This document shows, one piece after another, positions 46,801 through 54,447 of a stretch of 64,000 bases of DNA. The translations under genes were made by a program, and so were the position numbers. The notes beneath the pieces were generated by a model. The model was not told the DNA's origin. It ran no database searches and saw nothing but the letters and a program-made list of their open reading frames with translations. Numbering within the stretch: position 1 is the stretch's first letter; each line of letters begins with the position of its first letter. The stretch lies in contig JARKPC010000088.1 in assembly GCA_029975435.1 (NCBI GenBank), positions 1-64,000 on the forward strand, written 5' to 3'. This stretch comes from Propionivibrio sp. GTDB taxonomy: Bacteria; Pseudomonadota; Gammaproteobacteria; Burkholderiales; Rhodocyclaceae.

Positions 46801-47008
46801 CCAGTGCGAATTCATCCTTGTCCAGCAGGAAGCCGCGCACACGCTCACGCAATTCACTCGCGGCCTTGCGCGTGAAAGTGGTGGCAATGACGCCGCCCGG
46901 TTGCGCGCGGCCGGCCACAAGCTCATCACGCAGAATCTGCGTCAGCGTGTAGGTCTTGCCGCTGCCGGCGCCGGCACTGACGAAGGTGATATGCGACGGT
47001 TGTGTCAT
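43856..47008 (-). CDS. AddA/RecB-like UvrD helicase-nuclease
   Basis: This 1050-residue protein is a UvrD-family helicase with Walker A 'SAGAGSGKTYT' at 11-21, motif Ia 'TTFTRKAASELRER', motif II 'LLVDEFQDTSP', motif III 'VGDIKQAIYGFRGSD', motif VI 'YVAMTRARDLL', and a C-terminal PD-(D/E)XK nuclease near residue 990 ('GRIDLLLDTPDGWILIDHKS'). This is the AddA plan. The ATG at 47008 overlaps the AddB-like stop by 4 bases. The pair could unwind and degrade broken or foreign DNA. The surrounding genes suggest an accessory, island-borne copy and not the housekeeping RecBCD/AddAB. Confidence 0.9.
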   Translation of the reverse strand: MTQPSHITFVSAGAGSGKTYTLTQILRDELVAGRAQPGGVIATTFTRKAASELRERVRGFLLDKDEFALATAMGQARIGTVNSICGELLQRFCFEAGLSAEQQVIEEGTSKLLLQRAIDSVQDASDLADLLVIVRRLGLEKDWQGDLAKLVGIARSNDIPPDRLSGFASSSANSLLAHFPPAAATDLGAELLSAIRTAISTIEPVNSDKKNTQGYLNLLKDAVRPLSQGLLPWSAWIELASAAPEAKLKPAAEPVADVAKRYAEHPQLQADLRHYLDRIFALSAGALDIFSALKRERGALDFVDQENLLLTLLDNPYVSETLAEELDLLLVDEFQDTSPIQLALFLKLARLAKRVFWVGDIKQAIYGFRGSDSELMLSILGSLDKLGGVKQVLPSSWRSRPPLVKLINGIFAPAFANTLTPEEVVLKPERAEILDRPAFANWLLAGKNAGRIASSLALGIRRLVESGYAVADKSGQHVHPVRYADIAVLVRTNAEVTATAAALQVAGIPSATAQPGLLATPEATLAMACLRRLNDPNDTVATAEIISLADCADPETWVADRLRYLAGGGDPARWKEEGTEEQPPHPVLAKIASLRAQLPLLAPREALQVVIDECDLPGIVLHWSANPDGARKRLANLEALLAAAGTYEDECRGEQVAGSLSGLILWFADLANAEEDLCAEAAVDAVRVMTQHASKGLEWPVVVLTGLSSDIKTRLWDVASESGDRFDVNAPLDDRRIRYWPWPFGDKKKAALAEDIAVSGIGQAAHQAAVEEGKRLLYVAMTRARDLLIIARPAKKPSGESLDSLNAPWLLPDSSGDSLIGPAGDQVEAIYWELDAEGETNVISSDSPPGIHGFIAAKARQERLPLIFNPSSAGLREAKILEQTVIGERLALMPGTDITALGTAIHACLALSLVDQSRPRTNDEAERLLRSYGQDGKIAVDGLLHQISAFSQWIGARWPRHTAYPEYPVQHMLPNGQVMNGRIDLLLDTPDGWILIDHKSNPQGASAWADLAQKYAGQLDAYATAITQATGRPVVERWLFLPVSGHGIKV

Positions 47009-49647
47009 TGTGCGTTCTCCCAGCCGGCAAGACAGAGATAGTCGTTGTAGTCTTCGTTGAGGTATTCGGGGGCCATCGCCTCGTCGGGAGGAACGCTGTC
47101 CTCGTCTTCCGGAACTCCTTCCAGCGCGACTTCGATGCGTCCCGCGTTCAACTGTTCTCGGCGCCACGCATAGGACGCGACGAATCGCTGCCAGAGATGG
47201 GCCGCCGTCTCGTCGGTTGCCGGTGTGATCCGACGCGCCTGGGCGAACACCCGGTCGTCCGATGCCAGCAGGCAGGCTTCGTCGAGGATGAAATACGCCA
47301 GGGCAGGCCACGCACCGGTTTTCTGGCGGAGCAACTCCGCGTAAATGGCGAGCTGAAGATGCCGGTTGTCGGATAGTTTCTTGCTGTACTTCCTGAATCC
47401 GGACCATTTCATGTCGATGATCGCCCGATCCGTGCCGGAAGGATCTGCGCGCGCCATAACGAGGTCGGCGGAACCGCCGAGCGCCCCGCCAGCAAAGAGC
47501 CCCTCAACCTCCTGTTCCGGGGTGACCGCCTGTGCCTTGGCGAGCGCCAGGTGGCCGCGCAGTTCACTCATGGCCCGGTGCAGCCGGTGGCGGAATCCTG
47601 CCAGATCGGCACTGCGGCCAGGCATCAGGAAAGTCGCTCCCTGCTCGGCGATGAGTTGCGGGAAGCGCGTATCGAACCAGCGATCGAACTCCGCATCGCC
47701 ATGATCCAGCGCTCGCGGCGTACGGTAGTACTGCTCGATCAGGTGGTGCGCCAGATTGCCGCGCAGCAGAAACTCGTTGGTGAGTTCGACGAGGTTCGAT
47801 GACCGGAGTCTGGCCGGATACTTGAGCAGCCAGTGGAAGGGCGTAAACAGGAGCAGCTCCAGACTCGAGAACGACTCTTTCTCCCGGGGCGGCAAGGTGA
47901 CATCTGGCGGCAGTTGCCACCAGCGCCGGCGTGCCGGCAAGGGGGTTTCAACAATGACCTGCGTCCCGTCACCCCCCTCCTTGAGCAGCGTTTCCAGCGA
48001 CCGGACCGGCGCCTCCGGAATCAGCGCGCGGATCATCTGCCACGCCGGATGGACGTCGATTCCTGGCGGAGGCAGCACCAGTGTCAGCTTCGTGCGGGCC
48101 GCGTTGACCGGGCGGCACCACGTGGCGGCGATGCGCTGCAGTTCGCCGTCGATTCCCGGCAGGTGGACGCCGGCGTCGGCCAGGGCAGACAGCTCCGATC
48201 TGGACCACGGATAGGGATTCGGCAGGAGAGGCAATTGCATCTGCCACCAGATGACCTGATCGGCGTCTTCGATGGCGGCGGCCGGATCGCTGATGGCGCG
48301 ATGGGCGCCGACTTCGGCCACGCGCATCGGATTCTCACTGCCGCGGGCCGTGGCTTGGGTAATCAGTTTCTTCAGCTGCGTCGGCGAAAGGGTGTCGACG
48401 CACTGCATCGACAAGGCGCGCAAGGCGTCAACCGCCGCGCTGCATTGACCGAACGCGGCGTTGAACGCCGAACGGCGAGAGGGATCGCCGTCGATAAGCC
48501 GGTTGCGGAAGAAGTCGGTCAGGGCAATGGTTCGAGCCAGCACGTCGCTGACCGGGGCTCCTTCGGCGATGTCGTGGCGGACAGGTTCGATCCACAGGGA
48601 GATGGCGTCGCTAACCCCCTCGGCACGCTCGTCGGACTCCTTCCGATAGTGTGCATTGATGTCGTCGAGCGCCGCTTGCCAGTCCGCGCCCCCGATGCCG
48701 GGCGCACCGGCGATCTTCTCAGCCAGACGCCGACGGGCGAAACTCGGGATCGGGCATACGGGATGGGTCAGGAACTGGACGAGCGCCTGGAAGTTGAGCG
48801 GCGCCCAGAGGAGATCGAGCGCCAGCGGCAATACCTGAAGCGCCGGACGGAAAGCGCTGGCGTCGCGCAGACCGACTCTGGCACCGACCGAGGCGGCAAG
48901 CGCGCCGTCAAGTCGTTCGCCTTCGCCGCCGCAGACGATCAGCACGTCCTGAACTCCGGCCATTCTGTGGGCGACCCAGCGGGCGGCCAGCGCCACCGTT
49001 TCAGCCTGCACGATTTCCAGGCTTCCGTCATCCTTCCAAGCGATGGGAGAAACGGACTCGCCCACAGTACGCGCTGTCAGTGCGCGCTGCAGGTCGCCAA
49101 GCATACCCGTCGACGGCAGCGCCGGCAGGATGGCTTGCTTTAGCGGCAACTTGGCCAGGACCCGTTGCCACATCCGCGGAAATGCGTCGAGCGAGTCAAG
49201 AAGGGCAATCTCCTGGATTCCGGTGCTTCGGGACTCGAGCGCCGTCAAAACGAACGCCAAACGATCGCCGATGCCCGGCGAGACGCGCTGCCCGGCTTCG
49301 ATTTCGACCTCGGCCATGTCCTGCAACCGGGTCGGGAAGTTTGCCGGGAAACATCCGGTCCAGCCTGCCAGGCGCCAGGTGTCGCGCCATTCCAGAAGCA
49401 GCGCGGCGGTACCGAGTTCGTCAGTCCGGAAGCTTCGGGTATAGAAGCGATGATCCGTCAAGCTCCGGGCCAGGCAGTCGCGGTATTGGATGACCCGTTC
49501 GGCGGTCGGTGCGACCGGCGCCGCCAGCCCCAGAAAGGTCTCCAGCAGACCGAGCAGGCCCAGCGGACCGACGTCGATGTCGCCCAGCCGGTTCGAGGGA
49601 CGAATGGCGCGCTGGCCGTCCAACGACAGGCCGAGTGTGATTCTCAT
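47005..49647 (-). CDS. AddB-like nuclease subunit
   Basis: This 880-residue protein carries a PD-(D/E)XK domain at its C-terminus: 'GGSADLVMARAD' followed by 'AIIDMKWSG' near residue 745, and 'LQLAIYAELLR' as in RecB/AddB-like QhXXY motifs. The N-terminal 600 residues look like an inactivated helicase without a P-loop, as in AddB. I see no iron-sulfur cysteine set of the AddB type. It is coupled to the AddA-like gene by an ATGA overlap and follows the ADP-ribosylglycohydrolase gene by 61 bases. Confidence 0.85.
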   Translation of the reverse strand: MRITLGLSLDGQRAIRPSNRLGDIDVGPLGLLGLLETFLGLAAPVAPTAERVIQYRDCLARSLTDHRFYTRSFRTDELGTAALLLEWRDTWRLAGWTGCFPANFPTRLQDMAEVEIEAGQRVSPGIGDRLAFVLTALESRSTGIQEIALLDSLDAFPRMWQRVLAKLPLKQAILPALPSTGMLGDLQRALTARTVGESVSPIAWKDDGSLEIVQAETVALAARWVAHRMAGVQDVLIVCGGEGERLDGALAASVGARVGLRDASAFRPALQVLPLALDLLWAPLNFQALVQFLTHPVCPIPSFARRRLAEKIAGAPGIGGADWQAALDDINAHYRKESDERAEGVSDAISLWIEPVRHDIAEGAPVSDVLARTIALTDFFRNRLIDGDPSRRSAFNAAFGQCSAAVDALRALSMQCVDTLSPTQLKKLITQATARGSENPMRVAEVGAHRAISDPAAAIEDADQVIWWQMQLPLLPNPYPWSRSELSALADAGVHLPGIDGELQRIAATWCRPVNAARTKLTLVLPPPGIDVHPAWQMIRALIPEAPVRSLETLLKEGGDGTQVIVETPLPARRRWWQLPPDVTLPPREKESFSSLELLLFTPFHWLLKYPARLRSSNLVELTNEFLLRGNLAHHLIEQYYRTPRALDHGDAEFDRWFDTRFPQLIAEQGATFLMPGRSADLAGFRHRLHRAMSELRGHLALAKAQAVTPEQEVEGLFAGGALGGSADLVMARADPSGTDRAIIDMKWSGFRKYSKKLSDNRHLQLAIYAELLRQKTGAWPALAYFILDEACLLASDDRVFAQARRITPATDETAAHLWQRFVASYAWRREQLNAGRIEVALEGVPEDEDSVPPDEAMAPEYLNEDYNDYLCLAGWENAQ

Positions 49648-49708
49648 GGGAACTCCCTTGGTTCTTCTTGTTAAAGCTTGCTGCCATTATCTCCGAGGAC
49701 TGGGGATT

Positions 49709-50812
49709 TCATCGCCCCGGATAGCGCTGAACAATCGCTTCGTCGAAATCGAATTCATCAAGGTTCCATTCACGATGCTGGAAAAGATCGTCCGCCAGTT
49801 GCGCAATTTCGCTCCGGAGTTCAAGGGGCGCAAGCCAACGTTCGGGGATCGCTGCTTCGCCATACTTGGCGCCAAGGAGTTGGCCGACAAGAATGCCCGT
49901 CGTATCCGAATCGCCGCTGTGATTCACGGCAAGGCAGATGCCGTGCTCAAGATCGGAGGCCACCAGCGCGCAGTAGAGGGCGATGCCCAGCGCTTCTTCG
50001 CCGACCCAGGCTTCGCCGATGGTCGGAATGGCTTCTCGCGGCAGCGTTCCCTGACGTGCCAGTTCGACGCCGCGCGCCAGCGCCCGCCTCGTCTCGTCGG
50101 CGTCAGGATTGACGCTCAAGAACTGCTCTGCACGGTCGATGCCCACCTCGAGCGGCTCGTTGCAGAGAAGCGCGTGAAGAATCACCGCAAAGGCGGCGGC
50201 CGAGTAATAGCCGCAGGGATGGCCGTGGGTAATCCAGGCCGATTCCTTGCCGAGCTGGAACACATAGTTGGCCTGATCCGCCCGGTCATGGAACATCATC
50301 GCGACCGGCGCGACGCGCATGATGCCGCCGGCGCCCTTGCTGTTGTTATCAGCCTTTCGGTCCGTAAAGGCGGTCATGGCCTGCAGAGCGGAAAGACAGG
50401 TGTTGCCCGGGGCGCGCCGGCTATGCAGTGCGCGCAGAAGGATCAATCCGTGTTTCTCGTCGATCGAGGCGCTGGGCGTGATGCCCTGTGTCTTGAGCCA
50501 GCGCAGATAAGCGTGGCTGACGACCGAGGTGATGCAGCAAATCCCGCGAAGGTTTCCCCGCACGTAGGCGCGCAGCAATCCTTCGGCGGTGAACAGCGTC
50601 ATCTGTGTATCGTCGGTAATGGCACCGAGTCTGCCGTGGTAGGGAGCGTAGTCGCTGATTCCGTCGGAACCGTATAGTCGTTGGATGTCTGCAAGGCTCA
50701 TGAATTCGATCGGGGCGCCAAGCGCATCGCCCACCGCGCCCGCCAGCAACGAGCCGCGAATTCGATCGCGAACAATGACAGGTGCTGTTGTTTCCGGATG
50801 GTTGTCTGCCAT
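49709..50812 (-). CDS. ADP-ribosylglycohydrolase (DraG/ARH family)
   Basis: This 367-residue protein has 'GSLLAGAVGDALGAPIEF' near residue 18-35, the metal motif 'ITDDTQMTLFTAEGLL' near 55-70 and 'NHSGDSDTTGILVGQ' near 318-332, the dinuclear Mg site of ARH enzymes. It should remove ADP-ribose from a modified protein, nucleic acid or small molecule. The ATG at 50812 has GGAGAA upstream. It is the first gene of an operon with the AddB- and AddA-like genes, and copy b of the 17-bp palindrome lies 88 bases before it. Confidence 0.9.
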   Translation of the reverse strand: MADNHPETTAPVIVRDRIRGSLLAGAVGDALGAPIEFMSLADIQRLYGSDGISDYAPYHGRLGAITDDTQMTLFTAEGLLRAYVRGNLRGICCITSVVSHAYLRWLKTQGITPSASIDEKHGLILLRALHSRRAPGNTCLSALQAMTAFTDRKADNNSKGAGGIMRVAPVAMMFHDRADQANYVFQLGKESAWITHGHPCGYYSAAAFAVILHALLCNEPLEVGIDRAEQFLSVNPDADETRRALARGVELARQGTLPREAIPTIGEAWVGEEALGIALYCALVASDLEHGICLAVNHSGDSDTTGILVGQLLGAKYGEAAIPERWLAPLELRSEIAQLADDLFQHREWNLDEFDFDEAIVQRYPGR

Positions 50813-50900
50813 GGCGTTCTCCGCAGAATTCCTGTTTGTCAAAGTATCTCCTTACCGCGACGAGGCTGAACCGAACAGAAACACAGATTAGTACGCTTCA

Positions 50901-50917
50901 GGCTTACCAGATGAGCC
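50901..50917. promoter_or_regulatory. 17-bp island operator, copy b
   Basis: GGCTTACCAGATGAGCC matches the palindrome at 32827 with one arm base changed (GGCTTA against GGCTCA). It lies between the ADP-ribosylglycohydrolase gene (minus) and the gene at 51104 (plus) and could serve both. Confidence 0.6.
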
Positions 50918-51103
50918 TCAGATGGTGTGCCGATCGATATATCCATGGGAAAGGCTGATCTCGCGGGTAACACACGACGGTCGTTCTTACGCCGTTCGTT
51001 GTCAACGGAATCTCTCACTCGCTCCGAGCGTGTTCATAGAGGATGCGACACGAGTTGTCGTGTGACCGAACGAAACTGTGTGTCATTGCTTTCTCGGGAA
51101 CAC

Positions 51104-51484
51104 ATGGATATGACGTCGCTTCAGACTGTTCGGCAGGCACTCAGAACGCTTGTGGCCGGGCATTGCTGCCCTCTTTGGGATTCTCCCGAAACCTATCAGG
51201 AGGCCCTGGGAGCCCAGTGTTCGGATCGCCCCCGGGAAATAAAATTGATTGTGCTCGCCCTCCAGAACGAAATCGTGAGCGAAATGTTCCGCCTACGGAA
51301 CCGCCTGATTGCGTCGATTCTCCTTCCAAAACTCATTCACTGGCTGATTCGTCAGAGCAATCTGGCGCACCATGAAGCAAAATGGGCTGTCGATTCGTGG
51401 GCCATGGCACTGGGCCTCTTGCCTTTCGAGGACGAGGAACTGGCCGATCTCCCTCCTGCGCAGGCCGAATCCACCGATCATTGA
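51104..51484 (+). CDS. Hypothetical helical protein
   Basis: This 126-residue protein starts at ATG 51104 (GGGAA upstream). It is helical, with 'NEIVSEMFRLRNRLIASILLPKLIHWLIR' type amphipathic stretches and an acidic end. I recognise no family. Upstream, at 51048-51063, ACACGA-gttg-TCGTGT forms a small inverted repeat that could be a regulator site. It precedes the NERD-helicase gene by 98 bases and may be cotranscribed. Confidence 0.6.
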   Translation: MDMTSLQTVRQALRTLVAGHCCPLWDSPETYQEALGAQCSDRPREIKLIVLALQNEIVSEMFRLRNRLIASILLPKLIHWLIRQSNLAHHEAKWAVDSWAMALGLLPFEDEELADLPPAQAESTDH

Positions 51485-51551
51485 GGCAGGCAGGAATTCC
51501 GGCGAATCAGCTACGGATTTTCCAAGAAGCGCTTGACCGGCGGTAACATTC

Positions 51552-51575
51552 TTCCCGATACGGTTTTCTCGGGAA
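51552..51575 (+). promoter_or_regulatory. Hairpin just before the NERD-helicase start
   Basis: TTCCCGA and TCGGGAA pair perfectly over 7 bases with a 10-base loop. The 3' arm ends 7 bases before the ATG at 51583 and includes the only GGGAA ribosome-like site, so the fold would block translation. It could also be the operator of a dimeric regulator. Confidence 0.4.
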
Positions 51576-51582
51576 TTACCTC

Positions 51583-53229
51583 ATGGCCAAGGTTGTACCG
51601 GAAGGTTGGCGGGAATTGGCCGCCATCGGCGCCGTGTTGCGCGAAATCGAAACGCTGACCGTGCTGGCGGAGGGTCTTTCCGACGACTACACGATCTACC
51701 ACGGACTGCACTGGACCCGCATTCATCAGGGGTGTGCACTGGTCGGCGAAATCGATTTCGCCATCGTCACGTCGTCGGGGAGACTGCTGCTGATAGAGCA
51801 GAAATGCGGGTTCCTCAAGGAAACGCCGGAGGGACTGTGCAAGATGTACGGGGCAAAGGAGAAATCCATCCCGTTCCAGATCGGCCGCTCGATGGATGCC
51901 CTGCACAAGCGGCTCGGGAAAAGTTGTCCGGACGCGCAATACCATCTCGATTCACTACTATTCTGCCCGGACTATTCGGTCAAGGATCCCGGATCCGCCG
52001 GCATCGATCCGGCGCGCATCGTCGATGCCTCGCGGCGCGGCCAACTGGTGTCCATCGTCCGGAACATCCTGTCGCTCGAAGAATCGGCACATCCCAATAT
52101 CGACAAGCTGCATCGCTTTCTGGGCGACGAACTCAACCTGGTGCCCGACGTCCAGGCCATTGCGGGGCAGGCACGGACCCTATACACCCGGATTTCCGGG
52201 GGCCTGACCACCTGGGCACGCCAGATCGAGTGTGAACCGTTTCGCCTGCGCGTCATCGGTACCGCCGGCTCCGGAAAGACACAGCTGGCCCTCGCGGTCT
52301 TTCAGGATGCGCTGGCCGCGGGCCGTCGGGCGCTCTATGTCTGCTACAACCGGCCGCTGGCCGACCACGTCGCGCGCATTGCCCCCCGTGGCGGCGAGGT
52401 GGCGACCTACCATCAACTCGCTGACCGGATTCTGCGCGAGCGTGGAGAGGTTCCTGACTTCTCACAACCCGGCGCCTTCGGACGCCTCGAAGCGTTCATG
52501 GACACGCTTGAGCCGGGAGATCGCTGGTGTTTTGACGAACTCATCGTCGACGAAGGTCAGGATTTCAAGGAGAGCTGGAAGGACAACCTGCTCCGCCTGC
52601 TCCGTCCCGAGGGACGGGCCTGGTGGCTGGAAGACCCGATGCAGAATCTCTACGGGCGCCCTCCGGTGACCTTGCCCGGGTGGGTCACGCTCCGCTCGGA
52701 GGTCAATTACCGCAGCCCGCAGGATGTCCTCGAGCACCTGAACCGTTTTCTGTCCGAAACATACCAAATCTCGGCCGGCAGCCCGCTGACCGGATCGGAC
52801 GTCGAGATTCTGACCTACAACGGTACCGCGGACCTGATCACCCAGACCAAGCGGGCCATCACCGGTGGACTCGGTGCCGGTTTCAAGCGCGACATGATGG
52901 CGATCGTCACGTACCGAGGACGGGAGCACTCGTCCCTGACGCCTTACGACAAGCTCGGGACGTTTCCGTTACGCGCCTATACCGGCGAATACGATCTCTT
53001 CGGCAACCCTGTCTTCACCTCGGGCGACATCCTCATCGACTCGATCTACCGCTTCAAGGGTCAGTCAGCGCCTTGCATCGTCTTTACGGAAATCGACTTC
53101 GAGACATTCGATGAGTTGGTGTCGCGCAAGCTCTTCGTCGGCATGACCCGGGCGACGATGAAGCTGTTCCTGGTCATCTCGGAACGTTCCGCGCAGGCGC
53201 TGCTTCAGCGACTGGCCGGAGACGCGTAG
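51583..53229 (+). CDS. NERD nuclease-UvrD helicase fusion
   Basis: This 548-residue protein begins with a NERD-like nuclease domain: Asp58 in 'GEIDFAIV' and Glu72-x-Lys74 in 'LLLIEQKCG'. A UvrD-type helicase follows with Walker A 'GTAGSGKT' at 226-233, Walker B 'ELIVDEGQDF', and motif VI 'KLFVGMTRATMKLFLV' at the end. It is shorter than UvrD, so accessory subdomains are reduced. Similar proteins are found in defence islands. It ends 8 bases from the convergent 5'-nucleotidase gene. Confidence 0.85.
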   Translation: MAKVVPEGWRELAAIGAVLREIETLTVLAEGLSDDYTIYHGLHWTRIHQGCALVGEIDFAIVTSSGRLLLIEQKCGFLKETPEGLCKMYGAKEKSIPFQIGRSMDALHKRLGKSCPDAQYHLDSLLFCPDYSVKDPGSAGIDPARIVDASRRGQLVSIVRNILSLEESAHPNIDKLHRFLGDELNLVPDVQAIAGQARTLYTRISGGLTTWARQIECEPFRLRVIGTAGSGKTQLALAVFQDALAAGRRALYVCYNRPLADHVARIAPRGGEVATYHQLADRILRERGEVPDFSQPGAFGRLEAFMDTLEPGDRWCFDELIVDEGQDFKESWKDNLLRLLRPEGRAWWLEDPMQNLYGRPPVTLPGWVTLRSEVNYRSPQDVLEHLNRFLSETYQISAGSPLTGSDVEILTYNGTADLITQTKRAITGGLGAGFKRDMMAIVTYRGREHSSLTPYDKLGTFPLRAYTGEYDLFGNPVFTSGDILIDSIYRFKGQSAPCIVFTEIDFETFDELVSRKLFVGMTRATMKLFLVISERSAQALLQRLAGDA

Positions 53230-53237
53230 CTCCGCCA

Positions 53238-54191
53238 CTAGGCGGCCTGGTTCTTGATGCCGTACGGCACGTGCCCGGTGGCCACGACATCGGCGGCGGG
53301 GCCGCAATGTCCCATCTGGTCGTCGAAAAAGATATCCGCGCCGAAGCCGTGGAGGAATGCCGCCTTTTCCTTGCCGGCGAGGAACAACAGTTCGTCGATC
53401 CGGATCTTCCAGTGGCGCAACGTCTTGATCACCCGCTCGTGCGCCGGGGCGCCACGGGCCGTAATCAACGCGGTACGAATCGGTGGATCATCGAGCGAGA
53501 ATTCCGACTGGAGCGAGTGCAGTGCCGTGAGGAAGGGCTTGAACGGTCCACCCGAAAGCGGGGTTTCCCGCGCCTCGATCTCATTCCTGTTGAACGCTTC
53601 CAGCCCGTCCGCCGAATACACGCGTTCGGCTTCGTCGGAAAACAGCACGGCGTCGCCGTCGAATGCGATCCGCAACTGCGCGTCCCCGTTCCGGTCACCC
53701 TTGGAAGGCAGGATCGTCGCGGCGGCAATGCCCGCCGCCACGGCGTTTTTCACGTCCTCCGAACTCGCCGAAAGAAACAGATGCGCACCAAAGGGACCAA
53801 CGTAGCGATAGGGCGCCACGCCGCGCGTGAACGCCGCGCGCGTGATATCCAGACCATGATGGTGAATCGAATTGAAAACGCGCAGGCCGGTATCGCCGCT
53901 GTTGCGCGATACGAGCACGACCTCCACCAGGCGCTTCCCGCGCTGGCCGTTGAGCGCGAGCAGTTTGCGAACCATCGGGAAAGCTACGCCGGGCGCGAGG
54001 GGAACATTCTCGTGCGCGATCTGATACCGCCCGTACGCATCCTCCCCTTGCTCAATGAAAACCTGATGACTTTCATCGAGATCAAACAGGGCGCGCGACG
54101 AGATGGCTACGACAAGCCTGACTCCGGAGGAGTCAGGCGCATTGACGGCATGAAGAGGATTTGGCACAGGGAACGAGGGCTGAGTTTTCAT
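53238..54191 (-). CDS. Cytosolic 5'-nucleotidase (NT5 family)
   Basis: This 317-residue protein fits the bacterial 5-nucleotidase family PF06189 (HAD-like fold): 'LVVAISSRALFDLDE' near the start (Asp-x-Asp nucleophile site), 'VLVSRNSGDTGLRVF' in the middle and 'IFFDDQMGHC' near the end. It should dephosphorylate nucleoside monophosphates. The ATG at 54191 is chosen by comparison of family length; its ribosome site is weak. Copy c of the 17-bp palindrome lies 23 bases upstream, so it could directly cover the promoter. Confidence 0.82.
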   Translation of the reverse strand: MKTQPSFPVPNPLHAVNAPDSSGVRLVVAISSRALFDLDESHQVFIEQGEDAYGRYQIAHENVPLAPGVAFPMVRKLLALNGQRGKRLVEVVLVSRNSGDTGLRVFNSIHHHGLDITRAAFTRGVAPYRYVGPFGAHLFLSASSEDVKNAVAAGIAAATILPSKGDRNGDAQLRIAFDGDAVLFSDEAERVYSADGLEAFNRNEIEARETPLSGGPFKPFLTALHSLQSEFSLDDPPIRTALITARGAPAHERVIKTLRHWKIRIDELLFLAGKEKAAFLHGFGADIFFDDQMGHCGPAADVVATGHVPYGIKNQAA

Positions 54192-54214
54192 GGTTGGAAT
54201 ACTACCTGCAATAA

Positions 54215-54231
54215 GGCTCACCACATGAGCC
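54215..54231. promoter_or_regulatory. 17-bp island operator, copy c
   Basis: GGCTCACCACATGAGCC matches copies at 32827, 50901 and 56016. Arms GGCTCA/ATGAGCC are separated by CCAC. It lies just upstream of the 5'-nucleotidase gene and is also divergent from the gene at 54448. Confidence 0.62.
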
Positions 54232-54447
54232 TTGCGGACAGCAGAGAACAGTTCCAAACGGCACGCCGGATGCGCAAACTTGGTACAGATCCGGCCGTAT
54301 GGAAACGCAATAACCAGGTATTCCTCCGGACAAATCCCCACAGGAGAAGCGATTCGCGCCACAGGAAATATTTCCAGAAATTTGTTCCCGCGCCTATTTC
54401 CGGTTGTTAACCTTCGTTCCGTCGAACATCAATCAAGGACAAACAAG

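Noticed and set aside
46187-46952. Plus-strand frames opposite the AddA-like gene
   Set aside because: They have low-complexity Arg/Ser composition and oppose conserved helicase motifs on the minus strand.
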